From NCBI GenBank assembly GCA_002482645.1, contig DLGJ01000008.1:124001-188000 (forward strand): 64,000 nucleotides of DNA, read 5' to 3'. Under the pieces are notes generated by a model. That model was not told where the DNA came from. It was given only the letters and a program-made list of their open reading frames with translations, and did not search any database. Position numbers and translations under genes: made by a program. Shown here one piece after another: positions 16,786 through 26,082 of the stretch; position 1 is the first letter of the stretch; the number at the start of each line of letters is the position of its first letter. The stretch comes from Hyphomicrobiaceae bacterium UBA7697 (GTDB taxonomy: Bacteria > Pseudomonadota > Alphaproteobacteria > Rhizobiales > Methyloligellaceae).

Positions 16786-17967
16786 ATGACGCTCTTTAGC
16801 CGATACATGTTTCGGCAGGTGACGAGTGCTTTTCTCCTCATCCTGCTGACGCTGACGGCCATCATCTGGCTGGCTACAGCGTTGAAAGAGCTCGACCTTA
16901 TTACATCGCAAGGTCAAGGGCTGACGCTGTTCTTCCATATGACCGCGCTCAGCCTGCCGAGCCTGATCGCGCTCATCGCACCCAACGCGGTGCTGATGGC
17001 GTGCCTCTACACCCTCGATCGCATGAACGGCGATAGCGAGATCATCGTGATGACCGCCGCGGGCGCCACCGTGTGGCGGATCTGCCGCCCGCTCATCGCA
17101 TTGGGCGTGATCGTGAGCATGGTGATCTTGCTGATAAACGTGTTGGTCAATCCGGCCTGCATGCGCGCCTTGCGCGACCTGATCACTCAGGTCCGCGCCG
17201 ACTTGATCTCGCAAGTCCTTCAACCAGGACGGTTTTCCAGCCCGGAGCGCGGCCTCACATTCCACATCCGCGACCGGAGCAAGGATGGCGAACTGCTCGG
17301 ACTCCTGTTCCATGACGAGCGGGATTCCAAGCAGGTCATGAGCTATCTCGCCGAGCGGGGCCGAATTCTCAGCAACGAGAAGGGTAGCTTTCTCATCATG
17401 TTCGATGGTTACGTGCACCGTTATGATGCGAAAGATAAAGAAAAATCAGTACAAATTATCAAATTCGATCAGAACATGGTCGACCTATCCAAATTCGGCC
17501 CCCAAAACAAAGCGGGCAATAAACTTGAACCGAAGCAAATGCCGCTTATGGACCTCATCAATCCACCTGTAGACGAAAAGCTGGATGAAAAAGATTATGG
17601 TCAGTTGCGTCACGAATTACATGAACGTTTAGCAACGCCGCTCTATCCTATTGCGTTTATCTTTATCGCAATTGCGCTGATGGGAGAGGCGCGCACGACA
17701 CGAGAGAGTAGATGGGGGCAGATTCTCACCGTTTTTGCGATTGCCGTCGCCATCAGGGTCGCGGGCATCATGGCCGGAAACTTGGTCGCGTTGAATGCGT
17801 GGGCCGTGGCCCTCGTATATGCTATTCCGGTCGCGGCGATTCTGATTGCGGCATGGACGGCGCACGTTAGAATGTCGCCAGAACTGCGGTCCAAGCTGAA
17901 CTTCGAGCTCAAGTTTCAGCCCAAAAACATAAGGTTGTGGGCCGCACGTGGGGTACAGACGGGGTGA
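16786..17967 (+). CDS. lptF: LPS export permease LptF
   Basis: 393-residue YjgP/YjgQ-family inner-membrane protein, partner of LptG in the LptB2FG transporter that extracts lipopolysaccharide and passes it to LptC-A-D. Three N-terminal membrane segments (about 12-32, 52-75, 98-122), a periplasmic beta-jellyroll (about 130-260) and three C-terminal segments (about 285-375). The ATG at 16786 gives the family-typical MTLFSRYMFRQ start. The stretch 17420-17690, encoding the end of the jellyroll and the linker, is clearly richer in A and T than the flanks. lptG starts 8 bp after its stop. Confidence 0.93.
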   Translation: MTLFSRYMFRQVTSAFLLILLTLTAIIWLATALKELDLITSQGQGLTLFFHMTALSLPSLIALIAPNAVLMACLYTLDRMNGDSEIIVMTAAGATVWRICRPLIALGVIVSMVILLINVLVNPACMRALRDLITQVRADLISQVLQPGRFSSPERGLTFHIRDRSKDGELLGLLFHDERDSKQVMSYLAERGRILSNEKGSFLIMFDGYVHRYDAKDKEKSVQIIKFDQNMVDLSKFGPQNKAGNKLEPKQMPLMDLINPPVDEKLDEKDYGQLRHELHERLATPLYPIAFIFIAIALMGEARTTRESRWGQILTVFAIAVAIRVAGIMAGNLVALNAWAVALVYAIPVAAILIAAWTAHVRMSPELRSKLNFELKFQPKNIRLWAARGVQTG

Positions 17968-17975
17968 AGGCGCAG

Positions 17976-19085
17976 ATGCGGGGCATCAGTGCACGTGGAA
18001 CGCTCGCGCGCTACTTTTCCGCGCGCTTCTTCGCTGCCATGGTAGCGATGTTCCTAATCTGCTGCGTGCTGATCTTCTTCGTCGACTTCATCGAGATTCT
18101 ACGTCGCTCCGGAAAGTACTCGAACGAAGCGTCGGGATTTCTTCTCGTCTGGATCACCCTGCTGCGCCTGCCCTCGTTCTCTGAACTCACCCTCCCCTTC
18201 GCGGTTCTTATCGGAACGATCGTGATCTTCCTGATGTTGAGCCGCTCGTCCGAACTCGTCGTCTTGCGCGCCGCCGGCGTTTCGGTTTGGCAGTTCATCC
18301 TGCCCGCGATCTTGGTCGCGTTCCTGCTCGGAATCGGATTCGTCACGCTCTACAACCCGATCGCCGCGTCGGCGCGCGGCGAAGCCGAACGGCTCTACGC
18401 GGCCGCGTTCGGCAAAGGCGACTCCTTCCTGCAATCGTCCGGAAAGTCCGGCGCCTGGTTGCGTGAGGACGGCGCCGACGGTCCGTCCGTGGTGCACGCC
18501 TTGCAGGTTCTCAACCAAGGTCTCGAACTGCGCGGCGTCTCGGTGTTCCAATACGACGCCGAGCACAGGCTGACGGAGCGGATCGAGGCCAAGAGCGCCG
18601 TGCTCAAGAACGGACGTTGGGAGTTGGAAGACGCTTGGGTCAGCGCCCCCGCACGCGAGCCGGTTCTTTACCGGAACTACCTGCTCAGCACCTATCTCAC
18701 CCCGACCCAGGTGCGTGACAGTCTCGGTACCGTGTTCTCGATTTCGTTCTGGGATCTGCCGAACTTCATCCAGATCGCCGAACGCGCGGGTCTGCCGGCG
18801 ACGCAGTACCGCGTGCAGTACCAGTTGCTTCTCTCGCGACCGTTCTTGCTTGTCGCCATGGTCCTGATCGCGGCGACCTGTTCGCTGCAAAGTTTCCGGT
18901 TCGGCAACGTGCAGATCAACGCGGTGTTCGGATTGGCCGCCGGGTTCGGATTCTTCGTGTTCTCCGAAGTGTCGCGGAACTTCGCGATGTCGGGCCTGAC
19001 CTCCGCGGCGGCGGCGGCCTGGATTCCCGTGATCGTCGCCATGTCGCTCGCACTCACCGTGCTCTTGTACAAAGAGGACGGATGA
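17976..19085 (+). CDS. lptG: LPS export permease LptG
   Basis: 369-residue YjgP/YjgQ-family membrane protein, second permease of the LPS exporter. It has the same 3+3 membrane topology as LptF around a periplasmic domain. The start is probably ATG 17976 (MRGISARGTLARYF), eight bases after the lptF stop with an AAGG ribosome site; a GTG at 17937 would overlap lptF and adds no family-like sequence. The lptD ATG overlaps its stop codon. Confidence 0.93.
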   Translation: MRGISARGTLARYFSARFFAAMVAMFLICCVLIFFVDFIEILRRSGKYSNEASGFLLVWITLLRLPSFSELTLPFAVLIGTIVIFLMLSRSSELVVLRAAGVSVWQFILPAILVAFLLGIGFVTLYNPIAASARGEAERLYAAAFGKGDSFLQSSGKSGAWLREDGADGPSVVHALQVLNQGLELRGVSVFQYDAEHRLTERIEAKSAVLKNGRWELEDAWVSAPAREPVLYRNYLLSTYLTPTQVRDSLGTVFSISFWDLPNFIQIAERAGLPATQYRVQYQLLLSRPFLLVAMVLIAATCSLQSFRFGNVQINAVFGLAAGFGFFVFSEVSRNFAMSGLTSAAAAAWIPVIVAMSLALTVLLYKEDG

Positions 19086-21520
19086 CGATGCGCGCGGCAC
19101 TCACCACCCTCCAAGCGATGCGCCGGGCTTTGCCCGGCCTTGGCGCGTCTTATGGGCCTCGATTGAGCGGCGCCGCCGCGTCGTCGGCCGCCCTCCTGTT
19201 CGTGGCGGCGATTGGCGCGGTCTCGGCCTCGCACGATCGCGCGTATGCGCAAGCGCAAACCGGGCTCGAGCAGATCGTCAAGGCGCCCAACATCAAGTCG
19301 TCGGAGCCGATGCTGCTGCAGGCCGACGAGCTGATTTACGAGAACGACAACGCGCGGGTCTCCGCCAAGGGCAACGTCGAAGTCTATTACGGCGACTACA
19401 CCCTGCTCGCCGAACGCATCGTCTACAACCGCAACACCAACACGCTTGCGGCCGAGGGCAACGTGCGGATGAAGGATCCCGACGGCGCCGTCATCACCGC
19501 CGATCAGCTGACGCTGACGGACGACTTCCGCGACGGCTTTGTCGATGCCCTGAAATTCGTCACCAAGGACGACACGCGCATCGTCGCCCGGTCCGCGTCG
19601 CGCGAAGCGGGCAACGTGACCGTATTCGAAAAGGGCATGTTCACGCCCTGTAAGGTCTGTAAGGAAAACCCGGACAAGCCGCCGACCTGGCGCATCCGCG
19701 CGGGCAAGATCACGCATAAGCGCGACCAGGCGAAGCTGACGTTCAACGACGCCGCATTCGATTTCTTCGGCGTGCCGGTTCTATGGATGCCTTATTTCCA
19801 GACCGCCGATCCCACGGTCAAGCGCAAGTCGGGTTTCCTGATTCCGTCCTATAGCCACTCCAACGAGCTCGGCAATACGGTTCAGGTCCCCTATTACTTC
19901 GCTCTGTCCGATACTTACGATTTCACGTTCGCGCCCATGTGGACCGAGAACGCAGGGACGCTGTTGCTGGGTGACTGGCGGCAGCGCACGGCCAATGGCG
20001 GCTACAATCTCGAGCTCGCCGGCGTGTTCGACAACGTCAACGATTTCACCAGCCCGGCGTTCGGCGACGACTTCCGCGGCAGCATCAAGACCAAAGGCCG
20101 GTTCGCGCTCAACCCGTTTTACTCGTGGGGCTGGGACGTCCTGCTCGAGACGGACGAAACGTTCCGGCGCTACTACAATCTCGACTCGCGCCTGCGGACC
20201 GACCGCGTGTCGCAGCTCTATCTCGAAGGGCTCCGGGGCAGGAATTATTTCTCGACGCGCTTCTACAACACGCAGAGCCTGCTGTTCACCGACGAGGAGT
20301 TCTCCGAGGCCGTCGTCTATCCGATCATCGACTACGACTACATCGTCGATACGCCGGTGGTCGGTGGCGAGTTGAGCTTCAACAGCAACACGATGGTGTT
20401 CTCGAGTGCCGACGGCACGGACTCGAACCGGTTCATCGTGGAGGCCAATTGGCGGCGGCAACTGACCGATGGAATCGGTCAGGTGTTCACGCCCTTCGGC
20501 CGCTTGCGGGGCGACGTCTATAGCCTCGACAGTCCCGGCTTGCTCGAGCTCGGCGGCACCGAGGATATTTCCAACGCGGAGCTGAACAATTCCCTCGCCT
20601 CCAATCGCGACAACGGAACGATCTGGCGCGGCAATGCGGTCGCGGGTCTCGAGTACCGTTATCCGTTCGTCGCTTCCACCGGTCGGGTCACCCATACGAT
20701 CGAGCCGATCGGACAGATCATTGCCCGTCCCGACGCGGTCGGCGACCAGCAGGAAATTCCCAACGAAGACGCGTTGAGCCTCGTGTTCGACGACACGATC
20801 TTGTTCGACATCGACAAGTTCTCCGGCTACGACCGCATCGAGACCGGCACGAGGGCGAATGTCGGCTTCGGCTATACGGCCCAGCTCATGAACGGCACTT
20901 ACGCCCGGACGGTCATCGGTCAAAGCTATCAGATTGCCGGCGACAACGAGTTCGACAACACGTTCTACCAGTCGAGCGGACTGGCCACGAGCAACTCGGA
21001 CTACGTGACCGGCGTCTATATCCAAGCGATCCAGGGATTCTCGTTCACGGGCCAAGCGCGCTTCGACCAAGATAACTTCGACATGGTCCGGACCGATCTC
21101 GGCTCGACGCTCAGTTACGGGCCGGTACAGGCGCGCGTGAACTACGCCAAGGTTCCGGGCACAGTCGAGCCCAGCGACATCACGCCGAATCTGACGAACG
21201 TCGTCAATGCCGACGACAGCGAGGAAATTCTCCTCGCCGGTGCGCTCGCGATCACCAATGAATGGTGGCTGCTGGGCAATCTGCGTTACGACATCGCGGG
21301 CGAACAGACGATCACGGACGGTCTTGGCCTGCGGTATCAGGACGACTGCTTCAAGATCGATGTAACCTACCAGCGCTCCTACATTCGCGACCAAGACATC
21401 GAGCCTGACGAGCGGTTCCTCTTCAAGTTCGCGTTGAAGTATCTCGGTGAATACGAGGCCAGCACCACCGGGCTCGGCTTGCTCGGTGACGGCGACGAAT
21501 CGGCGTTTGCCAATGACTAA
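19082..21520 (+). CDS. lptD: LPS assembly outer-membrane protein LptD
   Basis: 812 residues. After a long hydrophobic signal region (about 28-56, ending AYAQ) comes an OstA-like beta-jellyroll domain (QADELIYENDNARVSAKGNV, about 80-180), then a large C-terminal beta-barrel with alternating aromatic strands. Two Cys lie close together in CKVCKENPD (about 203-206) and another near the C-terminus (DDCFKIDV), compatible with inter-domain disulfides as in other LptD. LptD inserts LPS into the outer leaflet. The gene sits in a tight lptFGD-surA operon (ATGA overlap with lptG). Confidence 0.94.
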   Translation: MTMRAALTTLQAMRRALPGLGASYGPRLSGAAASSAALLFVAAIGAVSASHDRAYAQAQTGLEQIVKAPNIKSSEPMLLQADELIYENDNARVSAKGNVEVYYGDYTLLAERIVYNRNTNTLAAEGNVRMKDPDGAVITADQLTLTDDFRDGFVDALKFVTKDDTRIVARSASREAGNVTVFEKGMFTPCKVCKENPDKPPTWRIRAGKITHKRDQAKLTFNDAAFDFFGVPVLWMPYFQTADPTVKRKSGFLIPSYSHSNELGNTVQVPYYFALSDTYDFTFAPMWTENAGTLLLGDWRQRTANGGYNLELAGVFDNVNDFTSPAFGDDFRGSIKTKGRFALNPFYSWGWDVLLETDETFRRYYNLDSRLRTDRVSQLYLEGLRGRNYFSTRFYNTQSLLFTDEEFSEAVVYPIIDYDYIVDTPVVGGELSFNSNTMVFSSADGTDSNRFIVEANWRRQLTDGIGQVFTPFGRLRGDVYSLDSPGLLELGGTEDISNAELNNSLASNRDNGTIWRGNAVAGLEYRYPFVASTGRVTHTIEPIGQIIARPDAVGDQQEIPNEDALSLVFDDTILFDIDKFSGYDRIETGTRANVGFGYTAQLMNGTYARTVIGQSYQIAGDNEFDNTFYQSSGLATSNSDYVTGVYIQAIQGFSFTGQARFDQDNFDMVRTDLGSTLSYGPVQARVNYAKVPGTVEPSDITPNLTNVVNADDSEEILLAGALAITNEWWLLGNLRYDIAGEQTITDGLGLRYQDDCFKIDVTYQRSYIRDQDIEPDERFLFKFALKYLGEYEASTTGLGLLGDGDESAFAND

Positions 21521-22469
21521 CGGACCGACCAAACGTTCGGGTAGCGGACTCGGCACCTTGGCCGCGGCGGGAATGCTCGTGCTCGCCGCCCTCGTGCTTG
21601 CGGCGCACCCGGTCCAGGCCCAGGACGTCGCGATCAAGATTTTGGTCAACGACGACCCGATCTCCGATTACGACATTTCGCAACGCGAACGCTTTCTGAT
21701 GCTCACCGCGAGGGAGCAGCCAGGTCCCGAGTTGACGAAGAAAGCGACCGAGATGCTCGTCACCGAGCGGCTCCAACTTCAGGAAGGCCGCAAGCTCGGC
21801 ATCACGCCGAGCGAGGCCGACGTCAATCGCGTCCTCGATGACATGGCCTCAAGAAACAATCTCGACGCCAACGGTCTTGCGACGGCGCTGCAACGCTCCG
21901 GCGTTAACATCAGTACGCTGAAGAACCGTATCGGCGCCCAAATGGTTTGGCAGCGCGTGATTCAACAGAAGTTCCGCCGCGAGGTGCAAATCAGCGACGC
22001 GCAAATCGACGAAGCCTTGTCTCAGTCGAGCAGCGGCTCTTCCTCGGGCGGCATCAAGCAAATCCGCCTGCCACTTCCGAGCGGCGCCGATCAACGAACT
22101 GTCGCGGCGAAGGTCGCAGAAGCGGAAAACTTGCGCGCCCGGTTCAGAGGGTGCGGCAATGTTCAGAGTCTCGCCAAGGGCGTCGACGGCGCCACGATCC
22201 GGGCGCTCAAGGTGCAGGACGCCACGACCCTTGGGTCGCCAGCGCGCATTCTGGTGCGTAACGCCAAGGTCGGCCAGATGACGCCTCCGACAGTCACGCG
22301 CGCCGCCGTCGAACTCTATGCCGTCTGCGGAGCCGATGCGCCGGCGGCGGCGGGCGACCTGAATGTCCGCGATGAAACCGAGCGTAAAATCATGAACGAG
22401 GAACTGGTCGGCAAGGCGGACGAGTTCATGAAGGAAATTCGCGACCAGGCCTTCATCGAATATCGCTGA
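21513..22469 (+). CDS. SurA-like periplasmic chaperone
   Basis: 318 residues: signal peptide (about 14-37, cleavage after AQA), a SurA N-terminal chaperone domain (about 40-165, with VNDDPISDYDISQRERFL and VLDDMASRNNLDANGLATAL), and one divergent parvulin-like region (about 185-285). Classical SurA has two full PPIase domains, so this short, degenerate version probably acts mainly as a chaperone for outer-membrane proteins, fitting its place after lptD. The start overlaps the lptD stop by 8 bp. Family membership is clear; PPIase activity is doubtful. Confidence 0.85.
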   Translation: MTNGPTKRSGSGLGTLAAAGMLVLAALVLAAHPVQAQDVAIKILVNDDPISDYDISQRERFLMLTAREQPGPELTKKATEMLVTERLQLQEGRKLGITPSEADVNRVLDDMASRNNLDANGLATALQRSGVNISTLKNRIGAQMVWQRVIQQKFRREVQISDAQIDEALSQSSSGSSSGGIKQIRLPLPSGADQRTVAAKVAEAENLRARFRGCGNVQSLAKGVDGATIRALKVQDATTLGSPARILVRNAKVGQMTPPTVTRAAVELYAVCGADAPAAAGDLNVRDETERKIMNEELVGKADEFMKEIRDQAFIEYR

Positions 22470-22505
22470 CGGCGATGTTCGTCCTCGCATTGGCGTGGTA
22501 GGCCT

Positions 22506-23537
22506 ATGCGCATGTCCGGTCCCGCCGATACTCCCCTCGCCCTGACGCTCGGCGACCCCGCCGGCATCGGTCTCGACATTACCTTGCTGGCATTCCTCGC
22601 ACGCGAGCACGAGGACCTGCCGCCCTTCGTCTTTCTCGGCGACCAGCGCGTTCTCGAGCGGCGCGCCGAAGTGCTCGGCCTGTCTGTCCCCATGAAGACA
22701 ATCGGACGGCCCAGTGAGGCCGCTGAAATTTTCTCCCGTGCCCTGCCCGTTCTTCCACTTCCGGTTCCGGTCGCCGTTGCGGCGGGAAAGCCTGACGCAC
22801 GCGCGATGGGGGCCGTCACCGCATCCATCGAGACGGCCGTCGAACTGGTGCTCGGCGGAGAGGCGCGCGCCGTCGTCACCAACCCCATTTCCAAATCGCA
22901 CCTGTATCAGGCGGGCTTCGTATTTCCGGGGCATACGGAATATCTGGCGGCCCTGGCCGCCGGGGACGATCGGCATCCGCATCCCGTGATGATGCTCGCC
23001 TCCGACATGATCAAGGTCGTGCCCGCGACGATCCACATTCCCTTGAAGGACGTTCCGAAGGCACTCACCCAAGACCTGCTCGCCAAGACCATCGCGATCA
23101 CCGGGCGCGATATGCGTCACCGCTTCGGGCTAGCTCGTCCGAGGCTCGCCGTGACCGGGCTCAACCCGCATGCGGGGGAAGACGGACGCCTCGGCCGCGA
23201 GGAGACGGACATCATCGCCCCCGCGATCGAGGCGGCGCGAGAGGCCGGTCTCGTCGTGTCCGGCCCCTATCCCGCGGACACGCTCTTTCATGCGGCGGCG
23301 CGGGAACGCTACGACGTGGCGATCTGCATGTATCACGACCAGGCACTGGTGCCGTTCAAGACATTGGCTTTCGAAAATGGCGTCAACGTCACGCTCGGCC
23401 TGCCCTTCGTACGCACGTCGCCCGATCATGGAACGGCATTCGATATCGCCGGAACTGGACGGGCGAACCCCCGCAGTCTCATCGAGGCGCTGCGTCTCGC
23501 AGACAGGATGACGGCAGCAGCCGGATCGTCGCGATGA
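22506..23537 (+). CDS. pdxA: 4-hydroxythreonine-4-phosphate dehydrogenase
   Basis: 343-residue NAD-dependent enzyme of the DXP-dependent pyridoxal phosphate pathway. Characteristic motifs: LTLGDPAGIG at the N-terminus, VTNPISKSHLYQAGFVFPGH (about 125-144), GLNPHAGEDGRLGREE (about 220-235) and MYHDQALVPFKT (about 277-288) with metal-binding His residues. The surA-like/pdxA/rsmA order is widely conserved. Its stop overlaps the rsmA ATG. Confidence 0.96.
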   Translation: MRMSGPADTPLALTLGDPAGIGLDITLLAFLAREHEDLPPFVFLGDQRVLERRAEVLGLSVPMKTIGRPSEAAEIFSRALPVLPLPVPVAVAAGKPDARAMGAVTASIETAVELVLGGEARAVVTNPISKSHLYQAGFVFPGHTEYLAALAAGDDRHPHPVMMLASDMIKVVPATIHIPLKDVPKALTQDLLAKTIAITGRDMRHRFGLARPRLAVTGLNPHAGEDGRLGREETDIIAPAIEAAREAGLVVSGPYPADTLFHAAARERYDVAICMYHDQALVPFKTLAFENGVNVTLGLPFVRTSPDHGTAFDIAGTGRANPRSLIEALRLADRMTAAAGSSR

Positions 23538-24379
23538 CGGGGCAAGACGGTCTCCCGCCCTTGCGCGATGTGATCCGGCAGGCGGGGCTCTCCGCAAAGA
23601 AGAGCCTCGGGCAGAACTTCCTCTTGGATCTCAACCTGACCCGGCGCATCGCGCGCGCCGCGGGGCCCCTCGAAGGCGTGAGCGTGGTTGAAATCGGTCC
23701 CGGTCCCGGCGGGCTCACGCGCGCGCTCCTCATGGAAGGCGCGGCTAGGGTCGTCGCCATCGAACGCGACGAGCGCTGCATCCCTCCCCTCGAAGAGATC
23801 GCCGCGGCCTATCCGGGGCGGCTAGAGATCGTGAGCGCGGATGCCCGCGAGATCGACTATGCGGCCTTGCCGGTCCGGGGCCCGGCGCGCCTCGTCGCCA
23901 ATTTGCCCTATAGCGTCGGCACACCGCTTCTCGTGGGTTGGCTCAAGAGCGAGCCTTGGCCGCCGTGGTTCGACAGTCTCGTGCTGATGTTCCAGCGGGA
24001 GGTCGCGGAGCGGATCGTCGCCGCACCGGGCGGAAAGGATTACGGCCGCCTTGCCGTCTTGGCCCAATGGCGTACGGAGCCGCGCATCCTCTTCACGCTA
24101 CCGCCGGACGCCTTCACGCCGAAGCCGAAAGTGGCCTCCGCCGTCGTGAGGCTCGTACCGCGCACGAATCCGGAGCCGGCCTGCGACGCCGGGAGTCTCG
24201 AACGGGTTACCGCCGCCGCCTTCGGCCAACGGCGCAAGATGCTCCGTTCAAGCCTCAAACAAATCGCCCCAGAGCCGGAAGCCTTGCTGTCGAGCCTCGG
24301 TCTCGATCCGCAGGCGCGCGCGGAGACCCTGCAAATCGCCGACTTCTGCCGCATCGCGAATGCGCTGGCGCCGCGCTGA
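23534..24379 (+). CDS. rsmA: 16S rRNA A1518/A1519 dimethyltransferase
   Basis: 281-residue SAM methyltransferase (KsgA) that dimethylates two adjacent adenines in helix 45 of 16S rRNA late in 30S assembly. Motifs: KKSLGQNFLLD at the N-terminus, SAM-binding VVEIGPGPGGLT, and catalytic NLPYSVGTPLL (NLPY-type motif IV). A Lys/Arg C-terminal helical domain (FGQRRKMLRSSLK) completes the protein. ATGA overlap with pdxA; converges on gmk with a 24-bp gap. Confidence 0.96.
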   Translation: MTGQDGLPPLRDVIRQAGLSAKKSLGQNFLLDLNLTRRIARAAGPLEGVSVVEIGPGPGGLTRALLMEGAARVVAIERDERCIPPLEEIAAAYPGRLEIVSADAREIDYAALPVRGPARLVANLPYSVGTPLLVGWLKSEPWPPWFDSLVLMFQREVAERIVAAPGGKDYGRLAVLAQWRTEPRILFTLPPDAFTPKPKVASAVVRLVPRTNPEPACDAGSLERVTAAAFGQRRKMLRSSLKQIAPEPEALLSSLGLDPQARAETLQIADFCRIANALAPR

Positions 24380-24403
24380 CACATCGGCGCCGGCAACCGG
24401 CAG

Positions 24404-25048
24404 TCAGAGATCCGCCAGCAAGCCCTGCACGAAGCCCTCGAGACCCGTAAGTCGCGCGCGCTTCAGCCGCTCCGCCGCCAGGATGGCATGCACCGCGGCC
24501 ACGGAGTGCTCTACGTCGAAATTGACGAGGACGTAGTCGTACTTCTCCCACGCTCGAATCTCATTGCTCGCGCCAGCCATGCGGCGAGCAACCACGTCGT
24601 CCGAGTCCTGCGCGCGGGCTTTCAGCCGCTCCTCAAGGGCACCTGCGGTCGGCGGCAGAATAAATACCGAGACGACGTCGCCTTCGGCCTCCTTGCGCAA
24701 CGAGTCCGCGCCCTGCCAGTCCACATCGAACAGGATATCGCGTCCCGCGCTCAATGCCTCGTCCACGGGCGCGCGCGTGGTGCCGTAGAAATTGTCGAAT
24801 ACGAGCGCCCACTCCAGAAACGCCTTCTCGTCGCGCATCCGGTTGAACGTCTTCTTGTCCACGAAATGGTAGTCCTTGCCGTCCACTTCGCCGGGGCGCC
24901 GTTCCCGCGTCGTATGCGAGATGGAGGAGGTGACGCCCGCGTCCTCCGCCAGGACGCGCCGCGCAATCGTCGTCTTGCCCGCCCCAGAGGGCGAGGACAG
25001 CACCAGCATCAGGCCGCGCCGGTCAATGGCCTCCATGGGAGCGCCCAA
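24404..25048 (-). CDS. gmk: guanylate kinase
   Basis: 214 residues. P-loop SSPSGAGKTTIARRVL (about 18-33), GMP-binding TRERRPGEVDGKDYHFV, and the catalytic region DVDWQGADSLR. It converts GMP to GDP. Two starts are possible: TTG 25046-25048 or ATG 25034-25036. An AGGGA ribosome site lies five bases before the TTG but 17 bases before the ATG, so I favour the TTG. Directly downstream of yicC (9 bp), the usual yicC-gmk pair. Confidence 0.95.
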   Translation of the reverse strand: MGAPMEAIDRRGLMLVLSSPSGAGKTTIARRVLAEDAGVTSSISHTTRERRPGEVDGKDYHFVDKKTFNRMRDEKAFLEWALVFDNFYGTTRAPVDEALSAGRDILFDVDWQGADSLRKEAEGDVVSVFILPPTAGALEERLKARAQDSDDVVARRMAGASNEIRAWEKYDYVLVNFDVEHSVAAVHAILAAERLKRARLTGLEGFVQGLLADL

Positions 25049-25057
25049 CGGTTTCCC

Positions 25058-25945
25058 TCACTCGATATTCTGAACCTGCTCGCGCAGCTGATCGATGACG
25101 GATTTCAGCTCGAGTCCAATCCGGCTGATTTCGATGTCCGCGGCTTTCGAACAGGTCGTGTTGGCTTCGCGATTGAACTCTTGCGCGAGAAACTCGAGCT
25201 TGCGCCCCGCAGGCTCGCCGCTGGCGATCAGGTCCCGCGCCGCGGCGACATGCGCGATCAAGCGATCGAGCTCTTCTCGGATGTCCGCCTTGGCCGCGAG
25301 CAGCAGCCCCTCTTGGTGCAAGCGCTCCGGATCGAGCGACGCCCCGGCCTCGTCGAGCCGGGCGATCTGTTCGCGCAACCGCGCGGTCATGAGTTCGGGC
25401 TGCCGCGCCATGGCCTCCGAGGCCTGCGAAACGAGAGACTCGACGGTGGCGATCTGCGCTTCGATCACCTCCGCGAGACGCGCGCCCTCGGCGGTGCGGG
25501 CGGCGACGAGTTGATCGAGACCATCGGACAGGCCCGCCAAAAGAGCCTCGGATAGTGCCTCGCGCTGTTCCTCGCTTTCTTCCGGCTCGGCGATCTCGAC
25601 GACGCCGCGCATGGCAAGGAGCGTATCGAGCGTTGCCGGCGCAAGTCCGGTCACCGTTTGGGCCCGCTCCGCCACGTCCAGCGCCTCGCCCAGCGCCGCC
25701 TCGTTGAGACGAATTTCCATCTGACCGGCTTCGCGCTTCACCCCCAGGGAGATCGTGCAGTTGCCCCGCACGAGCCGTTCCTGACAGAGCGCCCGCACGG
25801 GGGCCTCGAGGCGCTCCAAACCTGCCGGCAAACGCAAGCGCAGATCCAAGGAGCGTCCGTTCACGCTTCGCATTTCCCAGAACCAGCGGACTTCCTCGTA
25901 TGCCCCGTCGGTTCGGGCAAAACCGGTCATGCTCTTCAACGTCAT
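25058..25945 (-). CDS. yicC: YicC-family endoribonuclease
   Basis: 295 residues, YicC/YloC family. The N-terminus MTLKSMTGFARTDG is the family hallmark and fixes the start at 25945, although the frame stays open upstream. The C-terminal DUF1732-type region contains GRKLEFLAQEFNREANTTCSKA, highly conserved in the family. E. coli YicC has been reported as an endoribonuclease affecting small RNA stability; here the function is inferred from family only. It lies between mltG and gmk. Confidence 0.94.
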   Translation of the reverse strand: MTLKSMTGFARTDGAYEEVRWFWEMRSVNGRSLDLRLRLPAGLERLEAPVRALCQERLVRGNCTISLGVKREAGQMEIRLNEAALGEALDVAERAQTVTGLAPATLDTLLAMRGVVEIAEPEESEEQREALSEALLAGLSDGLDQLVAARTAEGARLAEVIEAQIATVESLVSQASEAMARQPELMTARLREQIARLDEAGASLDPERLHQEGLLLAAKADIREELDRLIAHVAAARDLIASGEPAGRKLEFLAQEFNREANTTCSKAADIEISRIGLELKSVIDQLREQVQNIE

Positions 25946-26082
25946 GGAATCCGCGCACCTTCCCGATCTTGGACCGTCCCGCTCCGCAAGCAGGGTTTGG
26001 CGGAACTTATACCCGAGTCGGAAGGAAAATCGGGCGCGGAACTGGAAGACGGCTTCATCCCGGTCGCGGCCCGCACCCGGCG

